Origin: Quillaja saponaria
Lineage: Eukaryota > Streptophyta > Magnoliopsida > Fabales > Quillajaceae
DNA: 64,000 nucleotides
NCBI GenBank assembly: GCA_029379385.1
Contig: CM055618.1
Span: forward strand, 4,350,134 to 4,414,133
Direction: 5' to 3'
The position numbers and the translations under genes were made by a program. Within the stretch, counting starts at the first letter, position 1; each line of letters begins with the position of its first letter. A model generated the notes under the pieces. That model saw only the letters and a program-made list of their open reading frames with translations, ran no database searches and had not been told where the DNA came from. Positions 31,595-43,696 of this stretch are shown piece by piece.

Positions 31595-32420
31595 GCAAAT
31601 GGAAGTGCTTCTATGTTTAATGTCAGCAATTATCTATCCCAAAGCTCCTTTGTGTTCTCCTAATACATGAAGGAGTTTGTGTTCCTACATGTTAGTAAGA
31701 GAAGTAGAAATAATAAGCAAAGTAGATGAAGGACCAAGAAAAGCATACCTTAGATGATTAGGTAATGGTTTCAGCTCCAAGGTAGGAGGTTTTTCAATTG
31801 ATGGCCTTGACCTGGATTAAGTGGATGGTGGTAAATCCAGATTTTCAAATCTTGGATTTGGTTTCAGCATATGTGGTGATGTATCCAATAATTTCATACA
31901 TTCTTTAAAATCATCATCTTCTCTTGTAGAGTGTGAAATTATTGAAGCTTCAAGAGGGCCATTTAGATGTTCTTCCAAGAACATGTCTTGAACAAGGTTA
32001 GTCACCATATCAATTGCAAAACATTCTTCATGGTCTTAAGGGAATTTCATGGATTCAAATATATTAAATTTAATCTCTTGATCATTTACCCTCATAGTGA
32101 GTTTTCCTTTTTTGACATCAATAAGTATCCTACTAGTAGCTAGAAAAAGTCTTCCAAATTTAAAATCCCTATTATTTTCCATGTGTCCACTTTAATTAGA
32201 ACATCCTCTACAATTCCTCTAGGGTGTGTAAGTGATCTATCAGCTAATTGTAGAGTTATGGATGTGGGTTTTTACTTCACCTATTCCCAGCTTTTGATAA
32301 ATTGATAAGGGCATTAAATTTATACTAGCTCCTAAATCACAAAGTGCCCTACCAAAATGTCGTGTGCCTATGGTGCAAGGAATAGTAAAACTACTTGGAT
32401 CTTTCAACTTAGGTGGTAGC
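31595..32420 (-). pseudogene. Protease and protease-RT linker of the Athila/Tat element
   Basis: The open stretch 32008-31817 (FLEEHLNGPLEASIISHSTR, CMKLLDTSPHMLKPNPRFEN) parallels 4735-4547 in the other element. Upstream, protease pieces are readable in broken frames: an ALCDLGASINLMPL-like stretch near 32310-32345 and QLADRSLTHPRG near 32220-32250. The catalytic region is frameshifted. Confidence 0.65.
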
Positions 32421-33610
32421 TTCTTTTGAAGTATGGCACTACACTCTTTAGTAAGTGTATAATAGTTTCATGATCACCAAGCTTCCTCTTCTTGAATAGG
32501 ATGTCTATCATGAATTTTGCATAGCTTGGCATTTGTTCAAGAGCTTCCACAAAGGGAATGTTTATGTGGAGTTTCTTGAACACATCCAAAAAATTATGGA
32601 ATTGCTTGTCAAGAACCCTCTTATGGAATGGAAGAGGAGGGTTTGCCTTTTTAGATTCAGGAACTACTTTCTTTTCCTTCTCCTCTATGACTTCAGTAGG
32701 CAATTCTTCTTTAGTAGGAGATATAGGGATTTCATTATCTTGTATTTTCTTTTTCTACTCCTCTAACTCTTTCCCACTCTTTCCCAATTCTTTCCCACCT
32801 CTTTAGTAGGAGTTATTACCTTATATTATTCCTTACTCTCCTTTCTTGGGTTTGATTCAATATCACTAGGAAGGGCACCATGAAGTATACTAGTCAAAGC
32901 ATTTGCTAGTTGCCCCATTTGTGTCTCTAATGTTCTCAATAACAGCTTGGCTTTGAATAACAGAATCAGTTTGAGACACGTATTACAAAACATGTCTTCC
33001 AAGGATGGCTTCTTTTCAAAAGCTACCTGCCTTTGTGGAGCTTGAAATCCAAAAGGTGGATTAGGTCTTGCAGCTTGTGATCCTTGATTATTCCAACCAA
33101 AGTTTATGTGGTTTCTCCACTTTGGATTATATATATTGGAATAAGGGTTGTTTTGATGGTTGAAAATCTGAACATATTGAATCGCTTTAGTATTTCGGCA
33201 TTGGTCGATGGTATGAGCTTAGCTTCACATACCAAGGCAGCGGCCTTAGCTTATTGTACTCCAAAATTATTAAACCTCTTTGTGAACCTAGCCACTTGTG
33301 CAATCAAAGCAGTAATGGCATCAATTTCATGAATTCTAGCAACTCTTCGAGATGATAAACTTTTGGTTAGTTATTGATAAAAGTTTGAGGCCATCTATTC
33401 CAAAAGGTCATAGGCATCATCTGTAGATTTACCCATCAAAGTACCACCAACATAGTTTGGTTTCCCAAGCCATTATAAAGGGTATGCACTTGCCATGATG
33501 TGGGCATGTCTAACCAAGTGGTGATGGAATGCTGAGGAAATGAATACAGCTAACTTTTGGCCTTATCTCAGAGTGAGAAAGTAAAATCCTAAGGAGGAAT
33601 ACATCATTAG
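32404..33610 (-). pseudogene. Athila/Tat-type gag, truncated by EPRV
   Basis: The linker 32703-32404 reads KVVPESKKANPPLPFHKRVL, FKKLHINIPFVEALEQMPSY. Upstream, broken frames give MGQLANALTSILHGALPSD-like sequence (about 32870-32930), an RRVARIHEIDAITALIAQVA stretch near 33340, and GTLMGKSTDDAYDLLE near 33420-33450. The capsid N-terminus is missing: homology fades by about 33610, where plus-strand EPRV sequence starts. Confidence 0.7.
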
Positions 33611-33624
33611 AGATGCCATTATAC

Positions 33625-34385
33625 TTATTGCCATGGGTCCTAGACATTTAGAAATTTGCAAAAAAGAAATTGAAGAATTATTGAAAAATGGATTAATAAG
33701 TAGTTATAGTCCCTAGAGCTGTCCAGCATTTTATGGAGAAAATGCTGCTGAATTAGAAAGAGGAGTTCCAAGGTTAGTAATAAATTAAAAACCTTTAAAT
33801 AAAGCTTTAAGATGGATTAGTACCCAATCCCTAATAAAAAGGATTTGGTTAACAAACTTTATGATGCCAAAATATTTTCCAAATTTGATATGAAATCAGG
33901 ATATTGGCAAATTCAAATAGTTGAACATGATAGGTACAAAATTGCTTTTACAGTACCTTTTGGGCATTATGAATGAAATGTTATGCCATTTGGACTAAAG
34001 AATGCTCCATCTGAATTTCAACATATTATGAATCATATTTTTAATTCTTATCATGAATTTATAATTGTTTACATTGATGATGTCTTAGTGTTCTCTCCTT
34101 CGATAGAAAAACACTTTAAACATCTTAATATATTTTGGAATATTGTCATGAAAGCAGGACTAGCAGTTTCAACTAAAAAGGTAAAAATATTCCAAACTGC
34201 AATTCGTTTTCTAGGACACAATATTTCAAAAGAGTCAATAATTCCTATTGATGGAGCAATTCAATTTGCAGATAAGTTTCCTAATGAATTAAGGGAAAAA
34301 TAACAACTGCAAAGATTTCTAGGCAGTCTAAATTATGTGGGAGAATTCTATAAAAACTTAGCCCTAGAGTGCAAATTACTATTTA
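33625..34385 (+). pseudogene. EPRV reverse transcriptase fragment in plus orientation, first copy
   Basis: Caulimovirid RT running opposite to the adjoining EPRV segment. It reads an ICKKEIEELLKNGLI segment, then (after stops) ENAAELERGVPRLVIN, FDMKSGYWQIQI and, in the open part from 33983, MPFGLKNAPSEFQHIMNHIF, IVYIDDVLVFSPSIEKHFKH (catalytic YIDD at 34070-34081) and FLGHNISKESIIPIDGAIQF. It ends at LALECKLLF and changes at about 34385-34395 into intergenic sequence of the minus-strand copy. It carries stops at 33715, 33785 and 33974. Confidence 0.9.
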
Positions 34386-34395
34386 ACAACTTAAA

Positions 34396-34650
34396 CATGA
34401 TTGCCTGGGAGATAAGTATGAGAAAAGCATATTCTTGAGGATAAGGTAGGTTCCTTTGTCTAGGCACGTGTCCTGGATGAATTGGAGTCGGTCCGCCAAA
34501 CTAAAAGGAAAATCTTTCTTATTATAAAGTAAATCTTTTACTTTAATAATTTTATCTTCTTTTCCACTGAAAGCTTCTTGATTTAGTGAAAGTAGAGTCT
34601 TTACTTTTGAAAAACAAAAGTTTTCTTTTACTTTTTGTCTTTTGATAGAA
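34396..34650 (-). promoter_or_regulatory. EPRV intergenic piece, first copy
   Basis: Part of the viral intergenic region (matches 17000-17300). It contains the 'gcacgtgtcc' box near 34463 followed by 'ggagtcggtccgcc'. The rest of the intergenic region and the primer site are missing on this side because the sequence switches to plus-strand RT. Confidence 0.6.
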
Positions 34651-34652
34651 AA

Positions 34653-35753
34653 TTAGGGATGTGTCCCTTCTTTAATGAAATCCTCTGCTCTTTCATCAAA
34701 TGGGTCTTGTGAGTCTTGAAAATAGGCTGAATCATCTAGACTCATATCCGAATAGTTGTCTTTTAGGATTTTTAGGAGCTCCTTTTGAACATCTTCCTTG
34801 GAGGAGGAGGCTAATAAGCCTTTGGCCATATCTAAAACCTTCTTATTTTCATTTAAATAAGGTTTTTGGGCAGAAGCTCGAGATCTTAAAATCCCTAACT
34901 TTTGAAAATTATTAAGGCTCTCTTCAAAATTAGAGAAATTATCCAATCATTTGATTTGTGTCCTTCGAATAAACCAGGAGACAAATTGATTAATCCTAAA
35001 TACAGAATGGGAACAGTCTTTTACAATATATTCTCATTTAACAATCCATGGGAGCTGATAATAAGCTGTAAACATAATAATTTTGTCTTGAGGATCCAGA
35101 GAATTATTATTCTCACATAACCTTAACCAATATTGATTTACATATTTAGGTAGGGATATAGGAAATAATCTCCAAGAAAAGTACCATGTTTTAAACCACT
35201 AAAGAAAAGTAGTGGGAGAAGATTCTTCATTTAAAGTGAACCTAAGAAACCAGCTATGCTTTCTTGCTTTGTTTTCAAATAAAAGCAAGTTTTCCCATGC
35301 AGCCATATAATCAAATAAGTATATAGCTGAGGAAATATTCTTTGTCTCTAATTTTCTTTTGACGGTATAAATCCACACCCCATTCTTCAGGCTTCATTAC
35401 TTTATAAATAATGATTTTTGAATAAGCCCATTCTGACCCTGCATGAATCCAAGGTTTATGTGAAATAGATTTTGTGTCCACAAGAATAAAATATTCTTGG
35501 GTTCCAATTCAGGAGGAAGATGATTATTGAGATAAAAAGGGGCTATCTCATATGTTGCTAAATTAGCATACCTCTTTTCAATTGGTGCTATCTTTTTATA
35601 AGATCGTGGAATATACGGATATTTAAAATCCTTGCTATTACAAGGAATAGCAAACTCATAAGTTTAATCACATAAGAAGTCTTTATCAGTCTCCTCAATA
35701 TTTGGAGTAGAGAAATTTCTTTTTGCAGGAGAAGTAGTCTAAGAAGTCATAAC
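34653..35753 (-). pseudogene. EPRV ORF2, first copy
   Basis: Starts near 35750 (MTS followed by a stop in this copy), passes YPYIPRSYKKIAPIEKRYAN and LATYEIAPFYLNNHLPPELE, and ends with the open frame 34946-34653 (DNFSNFEESLNNFQKLGILR, KVLDMAKGLLASSSKEDVQK, DNYSDMSLDDSAYFQDSQD). Frameshifts at about 35470, 35330 and 34950. Function unknown. It is longer than in copy A because an internal segment is retained. Confidence 0.75.
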
Positions 35754-35763
35754 ACCTTTCCCT

Positions 35764-37060
35764 TTAGGATTCCTGCAAAAATTCTCTAGTTAGAAAGTCA
35801 GGCAAAGAATTAGAATCCCCTTTAATGAACTCTATATCAAATTCAAAGACAGAAAGGATTCCCTGCCATCTAGCAAATATTTGTTTAGATGCTATGTTTT
35901 TAACATCTTTCAATAAAATATCATTCATAGATTTACAATCAATTCTTAATAAAAAAAATTTATTTAACAAGTCAAATTCAAATTTTGTGATGCACAACAC
36001 TATAAATAGCATTTTCTTTTTGATGGTGGAATAATTTTGTTGAGCACCTTTCCAAGTTCCATAAACAAATCTAACTAGTTGCTATTTATTAGAAATTCTT
36101 TGTTCAAGAATTCCTCCATATCCTAACTCAGAAGCATCAATTTCAACTAGTTTAAAAGCTTCTGGGTGAGGTATACATAAGCAAGGCAGTTGTTTAATTC
36201 TCTGCTTTATTCTTTTTACTGCTTTAGTGAAGTCATTGTTCCACTCAGGAGGGTTCTTTTTTAACCTTGCAAATAATAATTTGCAATCTAGGGCTAGTCT
36301 TTATAGAATTCTCCCACATATTTAGACTACCTAGAAATCTTTGCAGTTGTTGTTTTTCCCTTAGTTCATTAGGAAACTTATCTGCAAATTGAATTACTCT
36401 ATCAATAGGAATTATTGACCCTTTTGAAATATTGTGTCCTAGAACATGAATAGCAGTTTAGAATATTTTTACCTTTTGAGCTGAAACTACTAGTCCCGCT
36501 TTCATGACAATATTCAAAAATATATTAAGATGTTTAAAGTGTTTTTCTATCGAAGGAGAGAATGCTAAGACATCATCACTATAAACAATTATAAATTCAT
36601 GATAAGAATTAAAAATATCATTCATAATATGTTGAAATTCATATGGAGGATTCTTTAGTCCAAATGGCATAACATTCCATTCATAATGCCCCAAAGGTAT
36701 TGTAAAATCAGTTTTGTACCTATCATGTTCAGCTATTTGAATATGCCAATATCCTGATTTCATATCAAATTTGGAAAATATTTTGGCATTATAAAGTTTG
36801 TTAAGCAAATCCTTTTTATTATTAGGGATTGGGTACCTAATCCATCTTAAAGTTTTATTTAAAGGTTTGTAATTTATTACTAACCTTGGAACTCCTCTTT
36901 CTAATTCAGCAGCATTTTCTATATAAATGCTGGACAGCTCCAAGGACTATAACTCTTCTTATTAATCCATTTTTTAGTAATTCTTCAATTTCTTTTTTGC
37001 AAATTTCTAGGACCCATGGCAATAGGTCTAGCCTTAGTTAGAATTTGTTTTTCAGAGAAA
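35764..37060 (-). pseudogene. EPRV reverse transcriptase and RNase H, first copy
   Basis: The RT open part 36943-36458 reads LERGVPRLVINYKPLNKTLR, KIFSKFDMKSGYWHIQIAEH and MPFGLKNPPYEFQHIMNDIF. Its catalytic box is YSDD (36572-36583), where the plus-strand fragment has YIDD. RNase H (36012-35764) reads FFLLRIDCKSMNDILLKDVK, NIASKQIFARWQGILSVFEF and NSLPDFLTREFLQES, ending ORF1 at 35764. The region between (36457-36015) is decayed. A 3-nt difference from the later copy lies near 36820 (extra AAT). Confidence 0.9.
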
Positions 37061-37630
37061 TCTAGCTCATAAGGCAATTCTATTATATTTTGTTTCCTAT
37101 TCTAGAAAGCATTAGGTATTTCAGCACAATTTTTTTTTCTATTTTATTTTGAAATTTTTTTAATTTCTTCTTTTAACTTTGATGACTTTAGTTGTTCTTC
37201 AATTCTTTTATATTCTATCTCTTCTTTTAAAGAAATGAGGAAATTTTCTTTTCTTTTTATAGTATCTTTCATAAGATTGTTTTCATGAATTCTAGGTTCT
37301 TCAACAAATTCAATTTAATTTGTCTACCTTTATTATGTTTTCTACCCCGCATTCATCAATCCTATATATATGGAATAACTTATGTAGGAAATGATTTCCT
37401 AATATAACTCCTTGAGCTAGGCCTTTAACTAATACAACGAGTAGATGAAAGCAAACCTTGTTATTGCGGACAGCAGCATTGGATAATTTGTAGTCTTTAT
37501 ATAGACGATTTCCATCAGCAGCATGAAGGATTTGAGTAGTCTTTTGAAAGTACTTTGAGGGTACTAATCCTTCGTTTATGTAATTCAAATCTGCTCTTGA
37601 ATCCATAACTAATTCTACATCATAAACCCA
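37061..37630 (-). pseudogene. EPRV aspartic protease and protease-RT linker, first copy
   Basis: The protease frame starts at 37606 (MDSRADLNYINEGLVPSKYF) and continues YFQKTTQILHAADGNRL, VCFHLLVVLVKGLAQGVILG and NHFLHKLFHIYRID. The active-site motif reads DSRA, with Arg in place of the Gly normal for retroviral-type proteases. The linker to RT is Lys/Glu-rich. One frameshift lies near 37495 compared with the second copy. Confidence 0.85.
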
Positions 37631-38515
37631 TCCTTCTGGATCATTTAGGATATTAATAGATCTTTCATTAGGTTCTTGTATTATTATACCTTTTCCATAT
37701 TTTTAGGTTCATGATCTTTTATTTATTTCGATGATTCCCACAAAAGATCTTGAAACTAATATTCATCCGATTCTTCTAAAACTGAAACTCTTTGTTTTAG
37801 AATTTTTACTTCTTCTTTTATTTCATTTATGTCCATTTTTAGATCAGCTATTGTCAGTTCTTTTGAAGAAGTGGTAACAGATTTTACTTGTTCAATAATA
37901 TTCTTAAAAGAATAAGAATCCATCTTTTACACTTCCTTTAATTCCTGAATTTTTACCCTTAGAAGACAATTGGATATAATTTTCAAGTTGTATTCTTCTT
38001 TCTTCCGAGTCTTGAATATCTATTAAGTCTAGAATCAGACTTTCTTCCTTAGAAAGCACATTAAGACTTAAGTTATTTAATCCTATAGATTTCAGGATTT
38101 TATCACAATCAAATCTACACAAGGATTTCTTTAATCCTCCATCTATTTGGAGGGCATTTATCTTCTTAACTTTGCATTTTTTTTTTTTAAATGTCCTACT
38201 TTTCCACATTTATAGCAGATAGGAACTTTTTTATATTTAGTTTCCTTAATTACAAGTGTTCTACTAGGTTCGTAATAACCTGTTCTTTGCTTTTCATTCT
38301 TTTTGTAAGGTTTTCTCTTATAGGGTTTTATTAGAGAATTTCTTCTGAAATTTATGAGTTTTTTTAGAAACTACCTCTGATGCTAATTCACCATAAGTGT
38401 AACTGCTATAGGGTATATTACCACCATGTTTATCTTTCAATTTATTTCTTATTTTATTAGCAAACAGAGTTAGTAGACCAACTAAGAATTTTCTTTCCAA
38501 AAGTTAGCTTGACTA
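37631..38515 (-). pseudogene. EPRV coat protein C-terminal half, first copy, ends at gap
   Basis: Reads from the gap inward: MERKFLVGLLTLFANKIRNK, LKDKHGGNIPYSSYTYGELA, then a knuckle region at about 38165-38220, SIGLNNLSLNVLSKEESLIL and RRIQLENYIQLSSKGKNSGI. Relative to copy A a segment of about 110 bp after ELASEVVS is missing. The homopolymer inside the knuckle has 12 T here against 13 in the second copy. The region is cut by the N run. Confidence 0.8.
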
Positions 38516-38615
38516 NNNNNNNNNNNNNNNNNNNNNNNNNNNNNNNNNNNNNNNNNNNNNNNNNNNNNNNNNNNNNNNNNNNNNNNNNNNNNNNNNNNNN
38601 NNNNNNNNNNNNNNN
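38516..38615. other. Assembly gap of exactly 100 N
   Basis: Exactly 100 N, the usual placeholder for a gap of unknown size. The sequence just left of it recurs at 47546-47564. The sequence just right of it recurs at 29582. See the finding on overlapping contig ends. Confidence 1.
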
Positions 38616-41600
38616 CTTGTTTGCGGAAGATAAGCTAGTGCAACCTTATGAGTCACCTCAAATTTAGCGAGGAGTTTGTTGCAAAAGTAAGACCATTATT
38701 CACTCATGATTGCTCAGGGTGTACTAAAGCATGTAAAGATATTCTTTTTCAAAAAGTAGGTCATAACTTTAGAGTCATTGGTTGGCACAGCAATGACTTC
38801 AACCCATTGACAGACATCATCCACAACAACATGAATGTATCGATTATTATATAAGGAGATGAATGGACCTATGAAGTTCATCCCCCAAACAATCAAACAT
38901 TCCACTCTCAAGTATGCCTATTTGAGTGGCATCTCCATTCTTCCTGATAGTGTTGCCATCCTTTGGCACTTGTTCACATTTGGAAACAAATTCATTAGCA
39001 TCCTCAAAAAAAAAGAAGGCAAACCCTGATAGAAGCCTTTGTAGTAGTTTGGCTCTTTCCAAAGTGACCTCGATCCTATAAGCATGGACAGTGGTGAAGT
39101 ATACTCTCCACCTTTCCACCAAAAACAACACATTCTTAATATATCTTATCAGCACAATGCTTAAACAAGAAGTGGTCATCCCAACCAAAGAATTTTATAT
39201 CATGTAAATTTTATTTTTTTTTGTTGAGAAGTTAGGTTAGGAGGAAAAACTTTGCCAACTAGATAGTAACAAAGTCATCTAAGAAGGTTTCATTTATGAG
39301 TGGGTTCAGCCACTTGATGATTTCCTTCCAATCTTGATAAGTGATCAGCAACTTAATTTTTAGAGCCCTTTCGGTCTCTTATTTTCAAGTCAGATTCTTA
39401 TAGTAATAGGATCCACCTTATCAAACCTATGCTTTGCAATCTTTCTTGTCAATCAAATACTTAATAGCATAGTGGTTAGTAAAAACAATGACAGAAGTTC
39501 CAATTAAATAAGATCGAAATTTGTCAAAAAGCAAACAATACCGCTAAAAGTTCTTTTTCAGTTATGGTACAGTTCAATTGAGCACCATTTAAACATCTTT
39601 CCTTTTTTTTGACCTAACACTGCCCCTACCGCATAGTCACTAACCATCACACATCAATTCAAAGAGTAGGTTCCAATTTGGGGTTATTATAATTGGGGCT
39701 ATTATTAATCTATTTTTCAACTCTAGAAACGTAGCAAGACATGTGTCATCAAATATGATGGAGTGTCTTTTCTAGGAGATTACAAAGTGATTTGAAATTT
39801 TTTGAAAAGTCTTTCATGAATCTCCTATAGAAGCTGGCATGGCATAGAGAGCTTCTTATTCCTTTATTGAACTAGGGGGAGGTAATTTTTCTATGGTTTC
39901 AATTTTAGCTTGTTCTACCTCAATTTCCTTGTTAGACACCTTATGGCCTAGAACTATACCTTCTTGTACCATCAAATGGCACTTTTCCTAATTTAAGACT
40001 AAGTTGATCTCTTCACATCTTTTAAGCACTAAAGTTAAATTATGGAGACATTCATCATATGAATCACCTAAAACAGAAAAATCATCCATAAAAAACTTCA
40101 AGCCCTTATGGACCATATTGATGAAAATTGCCATCATGCATCTTTGAAAGGTGGTCGAGGCATTGCACAAACCAAATGGCATCCTTCTAAGCAAAGATGC
40201 CATAAGGGCAAGTAAACATAGTTTTTTCTTGGTCTTCCGGGGCATTTGTATTTTGATTATACCCAAATAACCATCTAGAAAGTAATAGTATTCCCTACTT
40301 ACCAGCCTATCTAGCATTTGGTCAATGAATGGAAGGGGAAAGTGGTCATTCTTTGTAGCTTTGTTCAACATTTGGCAATCCATGCATACCCTCTAACCAG
40401 TAACAGTTCTTGTAGGAATGAGTTCATTGTTTGCATTTGCAACAACTGTTATCCCTTCTTTTTTTGGTACACATTGGATAGGACTTACCCAATGACTATT
40501 CGAGATTAGATAGATAATTCCAGCATTTAACCACTTGATTATTTCTTTTTTCACCACCTCTTTCATTATAGGATTAAGCCTCCTTTGATGCTCAATTGTT
40601 GGTTTGTGGTTATCCTCCATGAGGATCTTGTGCATGCAAATGGAAGTGCTTCTATGTTTAATGTCAGCAATTATCTATCCCAAAGCTCCTTTGTGTTCTC
40701 CTAATACATGAAGGAGTTTGTGTTCCTACATGTTAGTAAGAGAAGTAGAAATAATAAGCAAAGTAGATGAAGGACCAAGAAAAGCATACCTTAGATGATT
40801 AGGTAATGGTTTCAGCTCCAAGGTAGGAGGTTTTTCAATTGATGGCCTTGACCTGGATTAAGTGGATGGTGGTAAATCCAGATTTTCAAATCTTGGATTT
40901 GGTTTCAGCATATGTGGTGATGTATCCAATAATTTCATACATTCTTTAAAATCATCATCTTCTCTTGTAGAGTGTGAAATTATTGAAGCTTCAAGAGGGC
41001 CATTTAGATGTTCTTCCAAGAACATGTCTTGAACAAGGTTAGTCACCATATCAATTGCAAAACATTCTTCATGGTCTTAAGGGAATTTCATGGATTCAAA
41101 TATATTAAATTTAATCTCTTGATCATTTACCCTCATAGTGAGTTTTCCTTTTTTGACATCAATAAGTATCCTACTAGTAGCTAGAAAAAGTCTTCCAAAT
41201 TTAAAATCCCTATTATTTTCCATGTGTCCACTTTAATTAGAACATCCTCTACAATTCCTCTAGGGTGTGTAAGTGATCTATCAGCTAATTGTAGAGTTAT
41301 GGATGTGGGTTTTTACTTCACCTATTCCCAGCTTTTGATAAATTGATAAGGGCATTAAATTTATACTAGCTCCTAAATCACAAAGTGCCCTACCAAAATG
41401 TTGTGTGCCTATGGTGCAAGGAATAGTAAAACTACTTGGATCTTTCAACTTAGGTGGTAGCTTCTTTTGAAGTATGGCACTACACTCTTTAGTAAGTGTA
41501 TAATAGTTTCATGATCACCAAGCTTCCTCTTCTTGAATAGGATGTCTATCATGAATTTTGCATAGCTTGGCATTTGTTCAAGAGCTTCCACAAAGGGAAT

Positions 41601-42650
41601 GTTTATGTGGAGTTTCTTGAACACATCCAAAAAATTATGGAATTGCTTGTCAAGAACCCTCTTATGGAATGGAAGAGGAGGGTTTGCCTTTTTAGATTCA
41701 GGAACTACTTTCTTTTCCTTCTCCTCTACTGACTTCAGTAGGCAATTCTTCTTTAGTAGGAGATATAGGGATTTCATTATCTTGTATTTTCTTTTTCTAC
41801 TCCTCTAACTCTTTCCCACTCTTTCCCAATTCTTTCCCACCTCTTTAGTAGGAGTTATTACCTTATATTATTCCTTACTCTCCTTTCTTGGGTTTGATTC
41901 AATATCACTAGGAAGGGCACCATGAAGTATACTAGTCAAAGCATTTGCTAGTTGCCCCATTTGTGTCTCTAATGTTCTCAATAAGACAGCTTGGCTTTGA
42001 ATAACAGAATCAGTTTGAGACACGTATTACAAAACATGTCTTCCAAGGATGGCTTCTTTTCAAAAGCTACCTGCCTTTGTGGAGCTTGAAATCCAAAAGG
42101 TGGATTAGGTCTTGCAGCTTGTGATCCTTGATTATTCCAACCAAAGTTTATGTGGTTTCTCCACTTTGGATTATATATATTGGAATAAGGGTTGTTTTGA
42201 TGGTTGAAAATCTGAACATATTGAATCGCTTTAGTATTTCGGCATTGGTCGATGGTATGAGCTTAGCTTCACATACCAAGGCAGCGGCCTTAGCTTATTG
42301 TACTCCAAAATTATTAAACCTCTTTGTGAACCTAGCCACTTGTGCAATCAAAGCAGTAATGGCATCAATTTCATGAATTCTAGCAACTCTTCGAGATGAT
42401 AAACTTTTGGTTAGTTATTGATAAAAGTTTGAGGCCATCTATTCCAAAAGGTCATAGGCATCATCTGTAGATTTACCCATCAAAGTACCACCAACATAGT
42501 TTGGTTTCCCAAGCCATTATAAAGGGTATGCACTTGCCATGATGTGGGCATGTCTAACCAAGTGGTGATGGAATGCTGAGGAAATGAATACAGCTAACTT
42601 TTGGCCTTATCTCAGAGTGAGAAAGTAAAATCCTAAGGAGGAATACATCA
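38616..42650 (-). pseudogene. Athila/Tat-type element, near-duplicate of 29582-33610
   Basis: Repeats integrase core and zinc domain (38714-39188), RNase H (about 39400-39720), RT (39988-40635, including FFMDDFSVLGDSYDECLHNL), protease-RT linker (40858-41049), the PPLPFHKRVLDKQFHNFLDV linker (41445-41777) and gag remnants. The integrase C-terminus present at 29072-29422 is absent, because the copy begins at the gap. Differences from the first copy are few and mostly single-base indels, concentrated between about 38880 and 39200. Confidence 0.9.
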
Positions 42651-42668
42651 TTAGAGATGCCATTATAC

Positions 42669-43430
42669 TTATTGCCATGGGTCCTAGACATTTAGAAATT
42701 TGCAAAAAAGAAATTGAAGAATTATTGAAAAATGGATTAATAAGTAGTTATAGTCCCTAGAGCTGTCCAGCATTTTATGGAGAAAATGCTGCTGAATTAG
42801 AAAGAGGAGTTCCAAGGTTAGTAATAAATTAAAAACCTTTAAATAAAGCTTTAAGATGGATTAGTACCCAATCCCTAATAAAAAGGATTTGGTTAACAAA
42901 CTTTATGATGCCAAAATATTTTCCAAATTTGATATGAAATCAGGATATTGGCATATTCAAATAGTTGAACATGATAGGTACAAAATTGCTTTTACAGTAC
43001 CTTTTGGGCATTATGAATGAAATGTTATGCCATTTGGACTAAAGAATGCTCCATCTGAATTTCAACATATTATGAATCATATTTTTAATTCTTATCATGA
43101 ATTTATAATTGTTTACATTGATGATGTCTTAGTGTTCTCTCCTTCGATAGAAAAACACTTTAAACATCTTAATATATTTTGGAATATTGTCATGAAAGCA
43201 GGACTAGCAGTTTCAACTAAAAAGGTAAAAATATTCCAAACTGCAATTCGTTTTCTAGGACACAATATTTCAAAAGAGTCAATAATTCCTATTGATGGAG
43301 CAATTCAATTTGCAGATAAGTTTCCTAATGAATTAAGGGAAAAATAACAACTGCAAAGATTTCTAGGCAGTCTAAATTATGTGGGAGAATTCTATAAAAA
43401 CTTAGCCCTAGAGTGCAAATTACTATTTAA
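42669..43430 (+). pseudogene. EPRV reverse transcriptase fragment in plus orientation, second copy
   Basis: Same as 33625-34385 with the same stops and the same YIDD box (43114-43125). It is inverted relative to the following minus-strand EPRV and joined to its intergenic region at about 43430-43440. Only scattered base differences from the first copy are seen, for example FDMKSGYWHIQI here against FDMKSGYWQIQI there. Confidence 0.9.
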
Positions 43431-43439
43431 CAACTTAAA

Positions 43440-43695
43440 CATGATTGCCTGGGAGATAAGTATGAGAAAAGCATATTCTTGAGGATAAGGTAGGTTCCTT
43501 TGTCTAGGCACGTGTCCTGGATGAATTGGAGTCGGTCCGCCAAACTAAAAGGAAAATCTTTCTTATTATAAAGTAAATCTTTTACTTTAATAATTTTATC
43601 TTCTTTTCCACTGAAAGCTTCTTGATTTAGTGAAAGTAGAGTCTTTACTTTTGAAAAACAAAAGTTTTCTTTTACTTTTTGTCTTTTGATAGAAA
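43440..43695 (-). promoter_or_regulatory. EPRV intergenic piece, second copy
   Basis: Holds the 'gcacgtgtcc' box near 43507 and 'ggagtcggtccgcc', the part of the viral intergenic region nearest ORF2. The rest is missing at the inversion junction. Confidence 0.6.
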
Positions 43696-43696
43696 A

